Origin: Protopterus annectens
Taxonomy: Eukaryota > Chordata > Ceratodontiformes > Protopteridae
Reading direction: 5' to 3'
NCBI RefSeq assembly: GCF_019279795.1
Contig: NC_056734.1
Location: forward strand, 1,336,067-1,400,066
DNA length: 64,000 bases
The translations under genes and the position numbers were made by a program. Below are positions 45,516-56,480 of this stretch, one piece after another. Position 1 is the first letter of the stretch, and each line of letters opens with the position of its first letter. The notes beneath the pieces were generated by a model. It had not been told where the DNA came from. It did not search any database and saw only the letters and a list, made by a program, of their open reading frames with translations.

Positions 45516-45996
45516 ATCCCACTTCCATCTTACAGTGTAATGTTATTTTTAGAACTCTTGTAAAGTAAAGACCACTTCTGCATAAAATCACTAAGTACAG
45601 GAATTAAGGCAATTAAATGAATGAGTCACAGCATAACCACAACTTATGTCAATCTGTAGATACAATGATAATGTGACTTGTAAAAGCCATTATTTTATTG
45701 GACTGTTTCTTATTTTGGAAGTACATTTCAAATGCCTTTACCTTGTAAAAGAACTGTCCTACTATTTCAGGATGTTACTTGTACAACTCCTAGTTTGATT
45801 ATAGACATAAATTCTTCAAGCAATAAACTTCTGATCAAAATAATCATTAGTTAAAAATGATGGCTGCATGCATGAAATGTTCTGATCTAAGGTAACAGCC
45901 ACCTGTGCCTTGTTTTCTATAGCATCCACACTACCATTGACTATGTTGTAGTTTCTTATAGTCTTCAGTTTTCTGAGTGGAAATTTTTAGCTTTAC
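45516..45996. other. no recognisable feature
   Basis: Short frames only. Confidence 0.4.
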
Positions 45997-46285
45997 AGGA
46001 GTGGCACAGTGGTGCAGCTGATAGCGTTGTCACCTCACAGCAAGAGGTTCCAGAGTTCAGTTCTTAGCTGGGGTCCCTTCTATGCAGTGTTTACATGGGC
46101 TGCCTCCCACATTCCAAAGATATGCAGTAGGTGGATTTGTCACTCCAAATTGACCATGAGAGTGTGGTGTGGTGTGGTGTGGTGTGGAAAAGTCACTTTG
46201 GCAGGGCTAGCCACCCAGTGGTGTAATCCTTGGCTCTAGATGACTGTCACTGTTGAATTGACATGCTGAAACTATGTGGAAAAAG
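45997..46285 (+). mobile_element. tRNA-headed SINE
   Basis: GTGGCACAGTGGTGCAGCTG (A-box side), CACCTCACAGCAAGAGGTTC, GAGTTCAGTTCTTAGCTGGG (B-box side), then TTACATGGGCTGCCTCCCAC and CAAAGATATGCAG. It is the same family as 59806-60137 but with a different distal part and an expanded GTGTG tract. Confidence 0.78.
46162..46188. repeat. (GTGTG)n pentamer tract
   Basis: Five consecutive GTGTG/GTGGT pentamers inside the SINE. Confidence 0.9.
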
Positions 46286-46671
46286 GGGTTGTGGATGGAC
46301 GGATCTGTCAGCTGAACATAAACTTGTGATGTCCAGATACATTAAAGATAAATGATATATTTACTCTTGCAACCTAACAGTTCATTCTCATCTTCAGTAA
46401 ATGCAGACCTAATGAGTGTTTTGTCTTAAGGGAGAGAGACTTGCTAGTTAATTATATCAGTGGTGTTTCTGTTTATGACTACAATTAATTTTGAAAAATC
46501 AGTAACCTGAGCAGAAATATTTAACAAACCCCCATATGTATGCATCTTAGGCAAACAGTCAAAAGATATGGAAGTGAAAAAGTGTAAGAACATCATGTTC
46601 TTACCACCTAGCTGAACAATTTGTGCAAGATGACAGAGGTCAGTACACAGATTGCTTAATACTGCATCCTG
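46286..46671. other. no recognisable feature
   Basis: AT-rich, short frames only. Confidence 0.4.
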
Positions 46672-46678
46672 TAGCTGA

Positions 46679-46990
46679 GGGGTCTACACTGAATTCTCGA
46701 AAGCCAACAATGTCGAATCTGATATTGTCGGCATGAGAATAGCGAAACTGCAGAAGAAGTAAACGGAAATCTCCATAAGGGGAGATTTCCATTTACTTCA
46801 ATGTAGTGAGGCCTCGGAGTTGGTATATTTAAGTAGCGGGGGTGTGGGGGCTGCAGGGGTGCTTGTCCCCCTGCCTACACCATTTAGTCTTTTTTTTTTT
46901 TGGAACGTTCGATGTTTTAACAATTTGATCACTAAGGGTCGACCTTTAGTGATTTGAACTGTTAAACATTTGATGTTCCAAAATAGACCC
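46679..46990. mobile_element. 312-bp hairpin-ended element, 7-bp duplication
   Basis: Flanked by perfect TAGCTGA at 46672-46678 and 46991-46997. Ends GGGGTCTA and TAGACCC. The left end folds (ATTCTC..GCCAACAAT with ATTGTCGGC..GAGAAT); the right end is a ~35-bp hairpin with arms GGAACGTTCGATGTTTTAAC and GTTAAACATTTGATGTTCC. Between them: a GGAAATCTCC / GGAGATTTCC hairpin (46756-46799), TATATTTAAG at 46823, a G-rich/C-rich hairpin and T11-12 at 46890. The core is shared with 3774-4339. Confidence 0.88.
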
Positions 46991-46997
46991 TAGCTGA

Positions 46998-47819
46998 ACA
47001 TCTAGACATTGTGGTCAGGACTTTGGTGCTCTCTTTGTCTTGTTTCCAAATACTGAATATATTTCTCAGCTTTAGGCTCTGTTTTCAGCACATTCTGTTC
47101 ATTTTTCGGAGTAAGCTCTTAAATTATGCTATGAAAGTGTCCTGTCTAAGTTGTGTTGTGACTTGTGTCTAAAGAAATATGAGGGGAAACATTGCAGGAA
47201 TCTCCTTAAATTCAACCAGTAACCTAGAAAACTCAACTAATTTAGGATGCTGTGACTATTGCATAAGACAGTGTAATGAAGGTTCTAGAAATGGAATTGT
47301 TGCAAGTTACAACAAATGCATTAAGCATCACTGAAAATACTGTTGTTACCATTTTGGAAAGTATGTATTCAGATACTTGTTTCATACACTTTCACCATTT
47401 CTGCATGAAATCACTAAGTACAGGAAGTGCTTGGTTTTATATAGGGGGCTGTGAATGAGACACTATGCAGTGGGCATTACTGTACTTTATATAAGGGAGG
47501 TAATTGTTGCTTGTCTTCTACATAACTATGGGTTAGCTATGCATTCCATTCAGTGGGGGCCAGTCAGAATAAGAAACTGGATCAACCTACCACTATGTAC
47601 CAAGGAAGAAGTAATAATTTATTTATTGCTCGCTGATCCGTACTGCATATCTCATCCTATACTATGTACATCCATCTGTACATGACAGGACACTTTTATA
47701 TTCAAGCCATCACATACATATATCCATGCATGATTGGAGACTGCCAAATTCTCTTCCAACTTCACTTCACCCTCCATCAACTCAATCCCCTCCATTTCTC
47801 CTCACATACCCTGAGATCA
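46998..47819. other. no recognisable gene
   Basis: Two short frames (47276-47458, 47455-47685) have no family features. Confidence 0.4.
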
Positions 47820-49691
47820 ACTTGGACCAAGTCCTTTTGGCACTTTCCAAAATGAAAAATATACTATTTCCATAGGTCCCAATAATATCCCTGGATGTCT
47901 TTTGAAAGGTGAAATGTCTCAAGTAGTAAACCCTCTCCATCATCTCCTCAACCAGTGTTTGTCCACTGATTATGTCCCTGAAGTGTGGAGAATGGTAGAG
48001 GTGATGCCTTCACATAAAGGTGGCCCCCCACTGACCCTGAAAATCACAGGTCTGTTAGTCTCATTAATATTATTTCATGACTATGGAATATATTATAACT
48101 GAAATAATAAGTAGTGCTAATGGTGACCTTATATCCCTGGATACATACCAGTTCAGCTTTTGCAAAGGACATATCATACTCAGTCTGTGTGGTTCTTTGA
48201 AAGGGTTACTGGGCCATGATTAAGGGACAACCAGTTCAGACTGCTTACCTGGACCCTGCCAAACCCTTTGAGACTATCTTCCATACTTGGATTATATCGA
48301 CATTAACACATACATAGTTCACTGAATAAGTAATTGACTCTCTGGCTGAGCCAAAGTGATACAGTTAAGTCAGGGATTTTGCTCTAGACACCTTGTGATG
48401 TCCCACAGGGCTCTATCCTGATCCACTTTCTTCTTTGGTATATATTTCTGTGAGATAAAATCCAATATCAAGGGACTATGGCTAACTAAGTTTGCTGATG
48501 ATTGCAAATTGAGGGTAGTTATCAAATCCCATTCTCGTATTCAAATTCTCCAGCAGGGACTTGACCAGACAAATATTTGGTGCATTAATCATGGGCTGCC
48601 TTCAACACTAAGCAATGCAGCACAGTTTCCTTTGGTAAATGTATCATCACTACTGCTTATCTTATAATATTCCACTTACATTTGACACAATCACCAGAGA
48701 CTTGGGTACATTTGCTAATAACAGACTCTCCTTTAATCATCACATCTCTGTTGTGGTTAAAAAAAGCATTTTACCTTGCAGAACTAATCCTTTGTGGTAT
48801 CTCCTCAGGGTCCAGAGAAGGTATAATCTCACTTTTTCATCCCTTATTAGGCCTATCATTGAATATAATATATCCTTTGTCACATTCCTCTCAAAGCATC
48901 TAAGATAGCTTGTAAGATCTCAACATTTTCTCATCAAAATAACTCAGGTACCAATATCCAGAGCTGTAGCTGGCTCTCTAGAATCTGGTGCTATATTCCA
49001 ATGTAAACACTCCTCAAAAGCAAAAAAAAAAAAAAGTCTGTTCACAATCTGTCTGACATTCCTAAAACTAAAAAGCCAGCTAGGTCAACTCCAATTTGAG
49101 GAGCAAAATATATTGGTACTGCACTAATAGCCGGCCTTAGGCATAGGCCAACTAGGCAACCGCCTAGGGTGCCGCTCTAGTAGGGGCACTTTTCCAGTAT
49201 TTATTTGGTGTAGGTAGACCAGGATGGGGGCACCAGCTGGTGTGGTGGGGGGCACTGTGGAGCCCTTTTGCCTAGGGCACCAGTTGACCTAAGGCCGCTC
49301 CTGCTGCACTACTGATTGATCGCCACCTCTCAATCTCTTCCCATAACACATTGAGCCTGGGGCAGTTGCCCCTTCACTCCATCCTAGCTACACTACTGTT
49401 AATAATGCCCTTAGCTAGTCTGTGTCATATAAATTCCTGAGGGGTGAGCTCTCTTTAGCCTTCTGTGCTATGAATGACCCAGCACATTTTGAACTCCTTC
49501 ACTTAAATAGAAGCAATGGTAAAGGAAACACCCCTTTTAAATGCTTAAACCTAACTATCGCATCAACTACAACAGATGATGTTACAGACACTTGTTTAAT
49601 GGTATTCATTATTAGTCTCTCAATATTTTGGGTGATGTGGCTAAACTTTTTGATGGTCTTATGTAGATGGAAGCTCCGTAAGAACCTATGA
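47820..49691 (+). mobile_element. decayed CR1-type LINE, RT part
   Basis: Successive landmarks in changing frames: PLHHLLNQCLSTDYVPEVWR (about 47930), PSHKGGPP, YQFSFCKGH, LWLTKFADDCKLRVVIKS (motif C region, about 48480), RDLGTFANNRLSFNHHISVV, SLIRPIIEYNISF and, from 49422, YKFLRGELSLAFCAMNDPAH. The order matches the RT of the 18.6 and 38.2 kb copies. A hAT-like element interrupts it at 49127-49303. Confidence 0.78.
49127..49303. mobile_element. hAT-like MITE, 8-bp target duplication
   Basis: 177 bp flanked by CTGCACTA at 49119-49126 and 49304-49311. Left end ATAGCCGGCCTTAGG; right end reverse-complemented CAGGAGCGGCCTTAGG. Inner inverted words GCCTAGGGTGCC and GCCTAGGGCACC. The 8-bp duplication and CAGnnnCGGCC-type terminus are typical of non-autonomous hAT elements. 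No coding capacity. Confidence 0.85.
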
Positions 49692-50654
49692 AACAGCAAT
49701 ACTGTTTGTTTTAACTACACAATTGTGGTAGAGGCTCTCATTCCCAGACCAGTTAGTAAAGTCAGATCTCCCAGTGTGAAATCAATGGTTTGTTAATCAT
49801 GCAGTCTCACCCTGTCTGTGTGCGTGTGATTCAAAAAGCAAAAGTCAACAAGAACCTATTGTGGTGCACATGATTAAGGGGATCCTGATGTGTATATATG
49901 AGCAACTTTAAAAAAAATAAACATTTTTGGTCTACAGGAACCCTTCAGATAGCTCTAATACAGTGTTACTACTAAATATGATAGTTTAATACTCAAATGT
50001 GCATAGAAGAGGAGTAGACAATATATTTATGCTCACCCATTAGCTATAAAAACATTTATAAAAAAATCCACCATAAACTAGTTGAAAGTGGATGCCATCA
50101 TTTTCTTTGGTAGATACACGTCTGAATGAAACTGAAAGATATTTACCATTGTTTTTACACTACCTGGTAAGTATGCTTTTCCATTTTATAATACAGTTCA
50201 GACTACTGCTAATTAAAAATGTGACCTGACCTGAATTCATCTTTTGTTCTGAACCTCTAGTTATATGTTTGCTACATGGGAGGAATCTGTTTTAGAGATG
50301 GAAAACAAAAATCTATGTACTCCAAACTAGGAATATAAGTTCAGGAAACACATTTCATGTTTATATTGCACTGTTCTCACTTTTCTGCAACTTGCAAAAA
50401 TAACTAATTATTGCTAATACTGGTGTGTGCATATTCACTGTACTGATTTGCTAATCCCTCAGAGCTGGACTACTGCTGAAACTTCACACAAAGAAAGAAC
50501 CATTAATCTCTGGCTGAAAAAACAGATGTGAACTACTGTTGAAGCATAAGACTTTGTACCCACTGACTTGGAAGACATTAAAACCCAGTAATAGTACTGG
50601 TAATAAATACAAAAACTGACTTCTATATTGCTATCTGTGTAATGCCATAAAGTA
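49692..50654. other. no recognisable gene
   Basis: AT-rich; nothing assigned. Confidence 0.4.
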
Positions 50655-50815
50655 TAACCGACTGTTTTCATGAGTGACACAGGGGAAGTATCCAGCCAAG
50701 TGACTTGCTTAAAGTCACACAGTAGTTAAATGTAAACTATGAGAATCAAACCTAGGACTACAGGCTGATGTTTGTTAGCACCCCACAGTTTTATTCATCT
50801 GTACTAAACTGATAG
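50655..50815 (-). mobile_element. MIR-like CORE-SINE
   Basis: Plus-strand AAGTGACTTGCTTAAAGTCA, CACAGTAGTTAAATG and GAGAATCAAACCTAGGACTA follow the reverse complement of the MIR core and the B-box side (AATC..AACCTAGG). Head and tail are weak. Assignment is by resemblance to the well-known CORE-SINE central domain. Confidence 0.6.
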
Positions 50816-51362
50816 ACTTCCAGTCTCACATATTGAATATCATTAGAGACATTAAGCAAACACTTTTAAATGGCCTTACATGTAATTTAACAGCTCTTTA
50901 ACAACTTTTGAATTAATTTGCTATCGTTCCACCCTTATGCTTTATGCTATAGAGTCAGGTGTTAACTTTGGACTCCTACTTATCCATAAGACACAATATG
51001 TTATTTTAATCATAGATAACTTGATATGGTTCTTAAAGAGTCTGAAGAATTATAGTTGCTAAAACAAAATTGTGGGAAATGTCACTCGATGGAAAATAAG
51101 GAAAAAATGTTCACACCTTCACATTTAGGGGGAGGCCTGTTGTAACCTTTATATCAACTCTATGATCACTATACTTTAAGTAAGAGTTAAATTACCTTTT
51201 TGCTGTATGTGCTTTCTGTCAGTTTCATTTTGAAAAAAAAGCTTTTATCAGAATGTGCTTTTGCTGGATAGCAGAATGACCACATTAATAGGATGACATA
51301 TATACAGGTAGTGTAGTACAAAACAGTTTAACAGCATTATGCAAAATGGCACACTAAGTATA

Positions 51363-51363
<1 letters not shown>
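50816..51363. other. no recognisable gene
   Basis: AT-rich; nothing assigned. Confidence 0.4.

Positions 51364-51425
<62 letters not shown>
51364..51425. repeat. (CA)n microsatellite
   Basis: About 31 perfect CA units. Confidence 0.98.
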
Positions 51426-51427
<2 letters not shown>

Positions 51428-51617
51428 GAATTCTCCAAGATACCGGGGTCTGGGTATACAGCCCCCACATCCTCCCATCACGGGTGCAAAGGACAAAGCC
51501 CCCTGCAAATATAGTTTAATAGTATAACAGCAAGTTCTTATATTTACTGTCTTAGATTGCAGTTTAATGTTCTTTAATGTTTAGATAAGACCGTGATAAT
51601 GGCTGAAAATTGGGAAA

Positions 51618-52270
51618 TCAGAACACACTGAGAACTGAGATAGAAGGGAAGATAGTGGAACAAGTTAACAGCTTCAAGTAACTGGGAGGGGTAGTTGAAG
51701 AGAAGGGAAGTCTGAATGAAGAGGTCAAAGCTAGAATTAGTGGGGTTGCAGTTGGGGCATAGAGTCTCAGGTATAGTCTATGACAGAAGAATGCCAAAGA
51801 AGCTGAAAAGTAAGGTGTACAAAACAGTGGTGGGACCAGTACTACTGTATGGTACAGAAACCTGGGCAGTAAAGGCATAGCAGATGAGGAAGCTAGAGGT
51901 GATGGAAATGAAGTACCTCAGATAGATGGTAGGATAGACACTGTGGGACAGATGAAGAAATGAGGACATAAGACCTGAAGCCAAAGTAGCTCCAATTACA
52001 GAAATGATCGAAGAGAATAGATTACGGTGGTTTGGGCATGTGCAGAAAAGAAGACGACAATCTAGTAAAGAAGAAGATTTGGGACAGACAGGAAGAAGGT
52101 AAGAGGAAACAGGGACATCCAGCAAAGGTGGATGAATTGTGTGAGAGAAGATCTGTGACAGGCATGAGTGTTGAGGAAGGCAGGAGTGTGGCAATGGACT
52201 GAGAGAGATGGTGACAGTTAACACAATACCGTGACCCATGTAGAAAATGGGAAAAAGGGAGTTGATGATG
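51618..52270 (+). mobile_element. RTE-type LINE 3' fragment, (GAT)-tail family
   Basis: The plus strand is homologous to the minus strand of 2.4-3.0 kb: IVEQVNSFK, GSLNEEVKARISG, MPKKLKSKVYKTVVGPVLLY, GTETWAVKA, RLRWFGHVQK, then a GGGAAAAAGGGAGTTGATGA end. Stops are frequent. 5' truncated, old. Confidence 0.85.
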
Positions 52271-52439
52271 TTCTCAATTGTGAGTCAAAGTTATAAGCCT
52301 TGTACTTATGTCATGCAACTTTCTGGCATATATAATTTATAAAACAATAATGTCTGCTTGCCTTTGATATGTCATATGCATATTTCTGTATTCTAATTAC
52401 TTTAAAACCTAAGCAACTTCCAGAAAATTGCATGACATT

Positions 52440-53400
52440 ATGTAAAAGTCCATGTTATAAAAGGCAAGTCTTGAATCAAATATTTGTGGATCTCAGAAGT
52501 GCATCCAGAAGCACTGATCACCAAATCTGTATACAAAGGTTTCATTTGATGGGTTTTGGGTACAGTCAATCAAGTTAATAAATAAATATCTTTCTAACAA
52601 AACTTTCAATATTCAGTCAGGAATTCAGTCCACTAGTTTATGGACTTTTATAACTGGTGTTCCTTAGGGATCAGTTGTGGGGCATGTTCTTTTTTTGTGT
52701 CACTGTAAGTAATGTTATTCAAAGAACATTTTTAGCAGTTACTTTTTATGGATGTATTATTTTCATCAGGTTTGGACCACTTGTTTGCCATTTAGAATGT
52801 CAATTGCAAGCACATGTTAACACCCTGTCTAAGTTGGGTTGATAAAAATACACTTTTAACAAATACTAAGAAAGTTGTTTACATGCTTTTCAGAACTAAT
52901 CAACTAATAAAAAAGAAAAACATCCTGATTGCAACAAAATCACTGACCCTCTAGTTAATAAGTAACAAAAAAGATTCATGCTCACAAACACTTAGAACTT
53001 TTCCTTGACTCAACCCTTTTGTTAAAGGTGTTACAAAATGTAATGTGTAAGGCTCAAGGTATACTACATCATGTCCAGCCATTTGACTTCAGATTTTTGA
53101 AGATCTGTAACAAGAAATGTTTTAATACTCAAGGCTAGAGTATTGTGTTCCATTTACAGGGTTACTCTGCATTCAAACATTCAAAATCTACCAGAGCTGG
53201 TTTATAGTCAAAAGTGGCCTTAGGCAGTGTAATGGAATAGTCTAAAGCCTAGTCTTACCAATATCCCACTACTTGGCTATCTCTTGCCATTTACCATACA
53301 AAAGTTCAAAGTGGTCAGTGTGCATCCTGTTTTCTTCTTTACCTTTACACTAATCACAGATATTTGAATTTAAAACTTTAATTTCAAATTTTACAGCAAA
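52440..53400 (+). pseudogene. LINE RT fragment, unassigned jockey/I-like
   Basis: IFVDLRSASRSTDHQICIQR (motif A, second half changed) is followed by FHLMGFGYSQSS, then KYLSNKTFNIQSGIQSTSLW, TGVP-stop-GSVVGHVLF (motif B) and later TNTKKVVYMLFRTNQL. The order and spacing are those of a jockey- or I-group RT, but it is not the CR1 family seen elsewhere here. Motif C is not clear. Several frame changes. Confidence 0.6.
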
Positions 53401-53635
53401 AACACTGACAGACATTTGTTAAACAAAACAAAACTCTCTCACATTGAAAACAGACTTAGCATGAGCAACATTAAACTTCTCTTTCCTTGAAACTCACATT
53501 TATTGAAAATGCACCTGGCAAGCCATTAAACTGTAAGAGATGTGTCTGGATTTACAGTCAAATGCCATATAGTAAAGCACTTATTAGCAATTTGTGAATG
53601 GTGCAGAAGTTTAAAAGTCAAATGTTTAACACATT

Positions 53636-53830
53636 TGCTAACAACCTGGGACAGCCAACTGGATGCAAATGTCCCTTTTCAGGGGAAGCCCAGGAACATT
53701 ATCTGGTAAAGTGACTCGATCAGAATTGCAAGCAGACAACTGAAGGCTGAAAAATTCAAACCTTGCACTACAGGAAACAACTTATTAACAGCTCATTGCC
53801 TCACTCATCTGCACTAAGTGCCAGACAAAC
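53636..53830 (-). mobile_element. CORE-type SINE with L2-type tail
   Basis: Minus-strand: a tRNA-like head (ATGAGTGAGGCAATGAGC, B-box-like GCAAGGTTTGAAT), then GATCGAGTCACTTTACCAG, then an L2-like tail CTGGGCTTCCCCTGAAAAGG and CAGTTGGCTGTCCCAGG. The tail resembles the L2 tails at 22.43 and 44.18 kb. Confidence 0.55.
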
Positions 53831-54104
53831 TGTTGTAACCCAACACAGTGCATTTCACACTCATCTGTCTGCAAAAAAAGCTAAATTTAAAATGCATTCA
53901 TAGCTAAAATATCATGTCCAATTTATTCACAGCTAGATAATGAACACACTGTCAACCATCAACAAAACAAGGAAACCAAGGATCATATCCACATAATATG
54001 GCTCATATAATGGTGCTCCTGTGTATTAAAATTGATTATCTCTTTTACACAATAATTATTTTGGATGCAGGAACCATTTATTTACATAGTCCTGTTCAAG
54101 TCTC
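53831..54104. other. no recognisable feature
   Basis: Short AT-rich spacer. Confidence 0.4.
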
Positions 54105-54261
54105 AGTTAGAGCGTCTTCTGTGTGGAGACATGCATGAATGGGCATACCCACATTGAAGGTTGTGCGTCAGGGCTGGCAACTCGGCATGTAAAAATCTAC
54201 TGCCAATCATTAGCAGACCGGAGTTCTGCTGTGGCGACCCCTAACTGGGAAAAGCTGAAAG

Positions 54262-54292
<31 letters not shown>
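54105..54292 (+). mobile_element. SINE 3' part with RTE-type tail
   Basis: GGGCTGGCAACTCGGCATGT, CTGCCAATCATTAGCAGACC and GCTGTGGCGACCCCTAACTG match the distal part of the SINE at 59806-60137. It ends in (CAA)n at 54262-54292 instead of GAAGAAGA. The head is missing. Confidence 0.8.
54262..54292. repeat. (CAA)n microsatellite
   Basis: Ten CAA units forming the SINE tail. Confidence 0.95.
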
Positions 54293-54293
<1 letters not shown>

Positions 54294-54489
54294 AGACTGA
54301 CCATCAATTACAGTTCCTTGCATGACCTAGAAGCTCAAAATTAGAGACAAGGATCCATAATCAGGAGGAAAGTTTAAATACTGATATTATATACATAGAC
54401 ATTTGCTAGTATAACAAGTTTTGAATTAGCAAACATTTTCTGAGGGGTATGACATCTGAAACTAAATGCAGTAAACAACAAAAATCTGT

Positions 54490-54615
54490 GTATTTGTGTG
54501 TGTGTCTGGGGGGTTGGGGCAACCCCTCCCTTTGCCCTCTACAAATTATATATACCAACTCTGAGATTGCACTACAGTGGGGAAATGTGAAAATTCCCCA
54601 GTCCCCACTCTACTA
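54490..54615 (-). mobile_element. fragment of foldback-type element core
   Basis: Minus-strand TTTCCCCACTGTAGTGCAAT, CTCAGAGTTGGTATATATAA and a G-rich/C-rich hairpin match the core of 55021-55500 and, more loosely, those of 3774-4339 and 46679-46990. No termini recognised. Confidence 0.6.
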
Positions 54616-54651
54616 CAGAGTGTGTGTATATACATACCTATCTAAAAATAA

Positions 54652-54656
<5 letters not shown>

Positions 54657-54687
<31 letters not shown>

Positions 54688-54703
54688 CTATATATATCTA
54701 TAG

Positions 54704-54765
<62 letters not shown>

Positions 54766-54800
54766 CATACATACACATATATGTGTGTGTATATATAATA

Positions 54801-54836
<36 letters not shown>
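54657..54836. repeat. (TA)n-rich microsatellite block
   Basis: Imperfect TA with CATA and GTGT interruptions, about 180 bp. Confidence 0.95.
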
Positions 54837-54840
<4 letters not shown>

Positions 54841-54934
54841 TTGTGTCATAACACTTAAACTTTTTGGAAATTTGATTGTATGACCTTGACCGTATGCAGT
54901 TCAACTTTCCAAAAAGTGGATGTTATGACAGAGA

Positions 54935-54940
<6 letters not shown>
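54837..54940. mobile_element. ~100-bp hairpin element within TA tract
   Basis: Ends GGGTTTGTGTCATAACACTT and, reverse-complemented, TAAGTCTCTGTCATAACATC; the arms continue to CTTTTTGGAAA on both sides (about 40-bp imperfect TIR). Both flanks are (TA)n, so the target duplication cannot be read. Confidence 0.6.

Positions 54941-55018
<78 letters not shown>
54937..55018. repeat. (TA)n microsatellite
   Basis: About 40 TA units between two inverted-repeat elements. Confidence 0.97.
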
Positions 55019-55020
<2 letters not shown>

Positions 55021-55500
55021 GGGTCTACTTTGATTCACTCAAAACGTATTTCACTGAATTTCAAAACACTCACATCAAATTGCTGAAAGCTCAAATCATT
55101 GAAAACTCATTTCACTGAATCACATTTCACTGACTGTAAGTACTATTGGGCAAATAAAAGGTATATGCCCTTTTCCCCACTGTAGTGCAATACTGGATTT
55201 AGTATATATAGTTAGGGGGATGTGGGGGGCATAGGTCCCCACCTAATTTTGGTTTTATATTGTTAGCTTTCAGTGAAATGAGATTCATAAATATAAAATC
55301 TAAGTAGGTGAGGGGCTACGGCCCCCACACCCTCCTAACAATATATACTAACTCCAGGATCACACTACAGTGGGGAAAAGGGCATGCACATTTTATTTGC
55401 CCAACAGTACTTATGTGATTCAGTGAAATGAGTTTTCAGTGATTTGAGCATTCAGCGATTTGGTGTGAGTGTTTTGAAATTCCGTGAAATGAGTTTGAGA
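55021..55500. mobile_element. foldback element with ~225-bp inverted arms
   Basis: The left arm starts GGGTCTACTTTGATTCACTC. It pairs with the right arm through words such as ATTTCACTGAAT, TTGCTGAAAGCTCAAATC, GGGCAAATAAAA and CTTTTCCCCACTGTAGTG. Each arm has a TATATA-like box (55203; rc near 55340) and a G-rich/C-rich hairpin. The right end lacks GGGTCTA and fades near 55500. No coding capacity. Confidence 0.8.
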
Positions 55501-55877
55501 AACAGAGAAGGTGGGAGATACAGACACCTGTCCAATGACAGGTTAGCTTAAAACAAACAATACTTATCACTTGGACATTCATTAAGAGAGAAAAAAACTC
55601 ATCCCACCATTTATAAAGGACTTTATACTAAACACTGAACTTAAGTCCATTTCCACTAATGCTACAAATTTGCTACTTAGATTCCAGTCTCAATAACAAG
55701 TCACTACTGAATTTACAGACCACCACACACACACACATGGTGTGTAAGGTCCCGGAATGGAGGGATGAAACCTGTCCTGGAACAAAAATTCTATTGTACA
55801 ATATTTACTGTTGCGTTATATCATTCATACAGATGAACAAAAGTCATTATAAGGATTACTGCTGTAGGATTTCATTA
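55501..55877. other. no recognisable gene
   Basis: Short frames only, with a CA run near 55724-55738. Confidence 0.4.
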
Positions 55878-56480
55878 ATTGAAAGGGAGAATACCAAACA
55901 GTGTACTCTCAATTCCCAGTAATGGGTGGATACATACACCATGAAAGGGGGAATAACAAACAGTGTACCCTCAATTCCCAGTAATGGGTGGGTGCATACA
56001 CCATGAAAGGGAGAATACCAAGCAGTGTACCCTCAATTCCCAGGAATGGGTGGATGCATACACCATGAGAGGGAGAATACCAAGCAGTGTACCCTCAATT
56101 CCCAGTAATGGGTGGATGCATACACCATGAAATGGAGAATACCAAGGGTTTTACCCTCAATTTCCAGTAATGGGTGGCTGCATACCCCATGAAAGGGAGA
56201 ATACCAATTCCCAGTAATGGGTGGATGCATACACCATGAAGGGGAGAATACCAAGGATTGTACCTTCAATTCCCAGTAATGGGTGGGTGCATACCCCACA
56301 AAAGGGAGAATACCAAACAGTGTACCCTCAATTCCCAGTAATGGGTGGATGCATACACCATGAGAGGGAGAATACCAAGCAGTGTACCCTCATTTCCCAG
56401 GAATGGGTGGATACATACACCATGAGAGGGAGAATACCAAGCAGTGTACCCTCAATTTCCAGTAATGGGTGGATGCACAC
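55878..56480. repeat. 62-bp minisatellite, about ten units
   Basis: The unit contains GGGAGAATACCAAACAGTGT, ACCCTCAATTCCCAGTAATG and GGTGGATGCATACACCAT. Starts lie near 55878, 55942, 56005, 56067, 56129, 56188, 56237, 56300, 56363 and 56425. One unit is shortened to about 47 bp. Both strands are open across parts of it only because the unit length and lack of stops allow it. Confidence 0.95.

Noticed and set aside
51426-51510. Another member of the G-rich-core element family next to (CA)n
   Set aside because: Shares only short G/C words such as TGTGGGGGCTG; too little to assign.
54449-55118. Frames made of Tyr-Ile repeats
   Set aside because: Translations of (TA)n tracts.
55878-56480. CRISPR-like regular repeats
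   Set aside because: Whole units repeat without unique spacers, and the context is a vertebrate-type genome.
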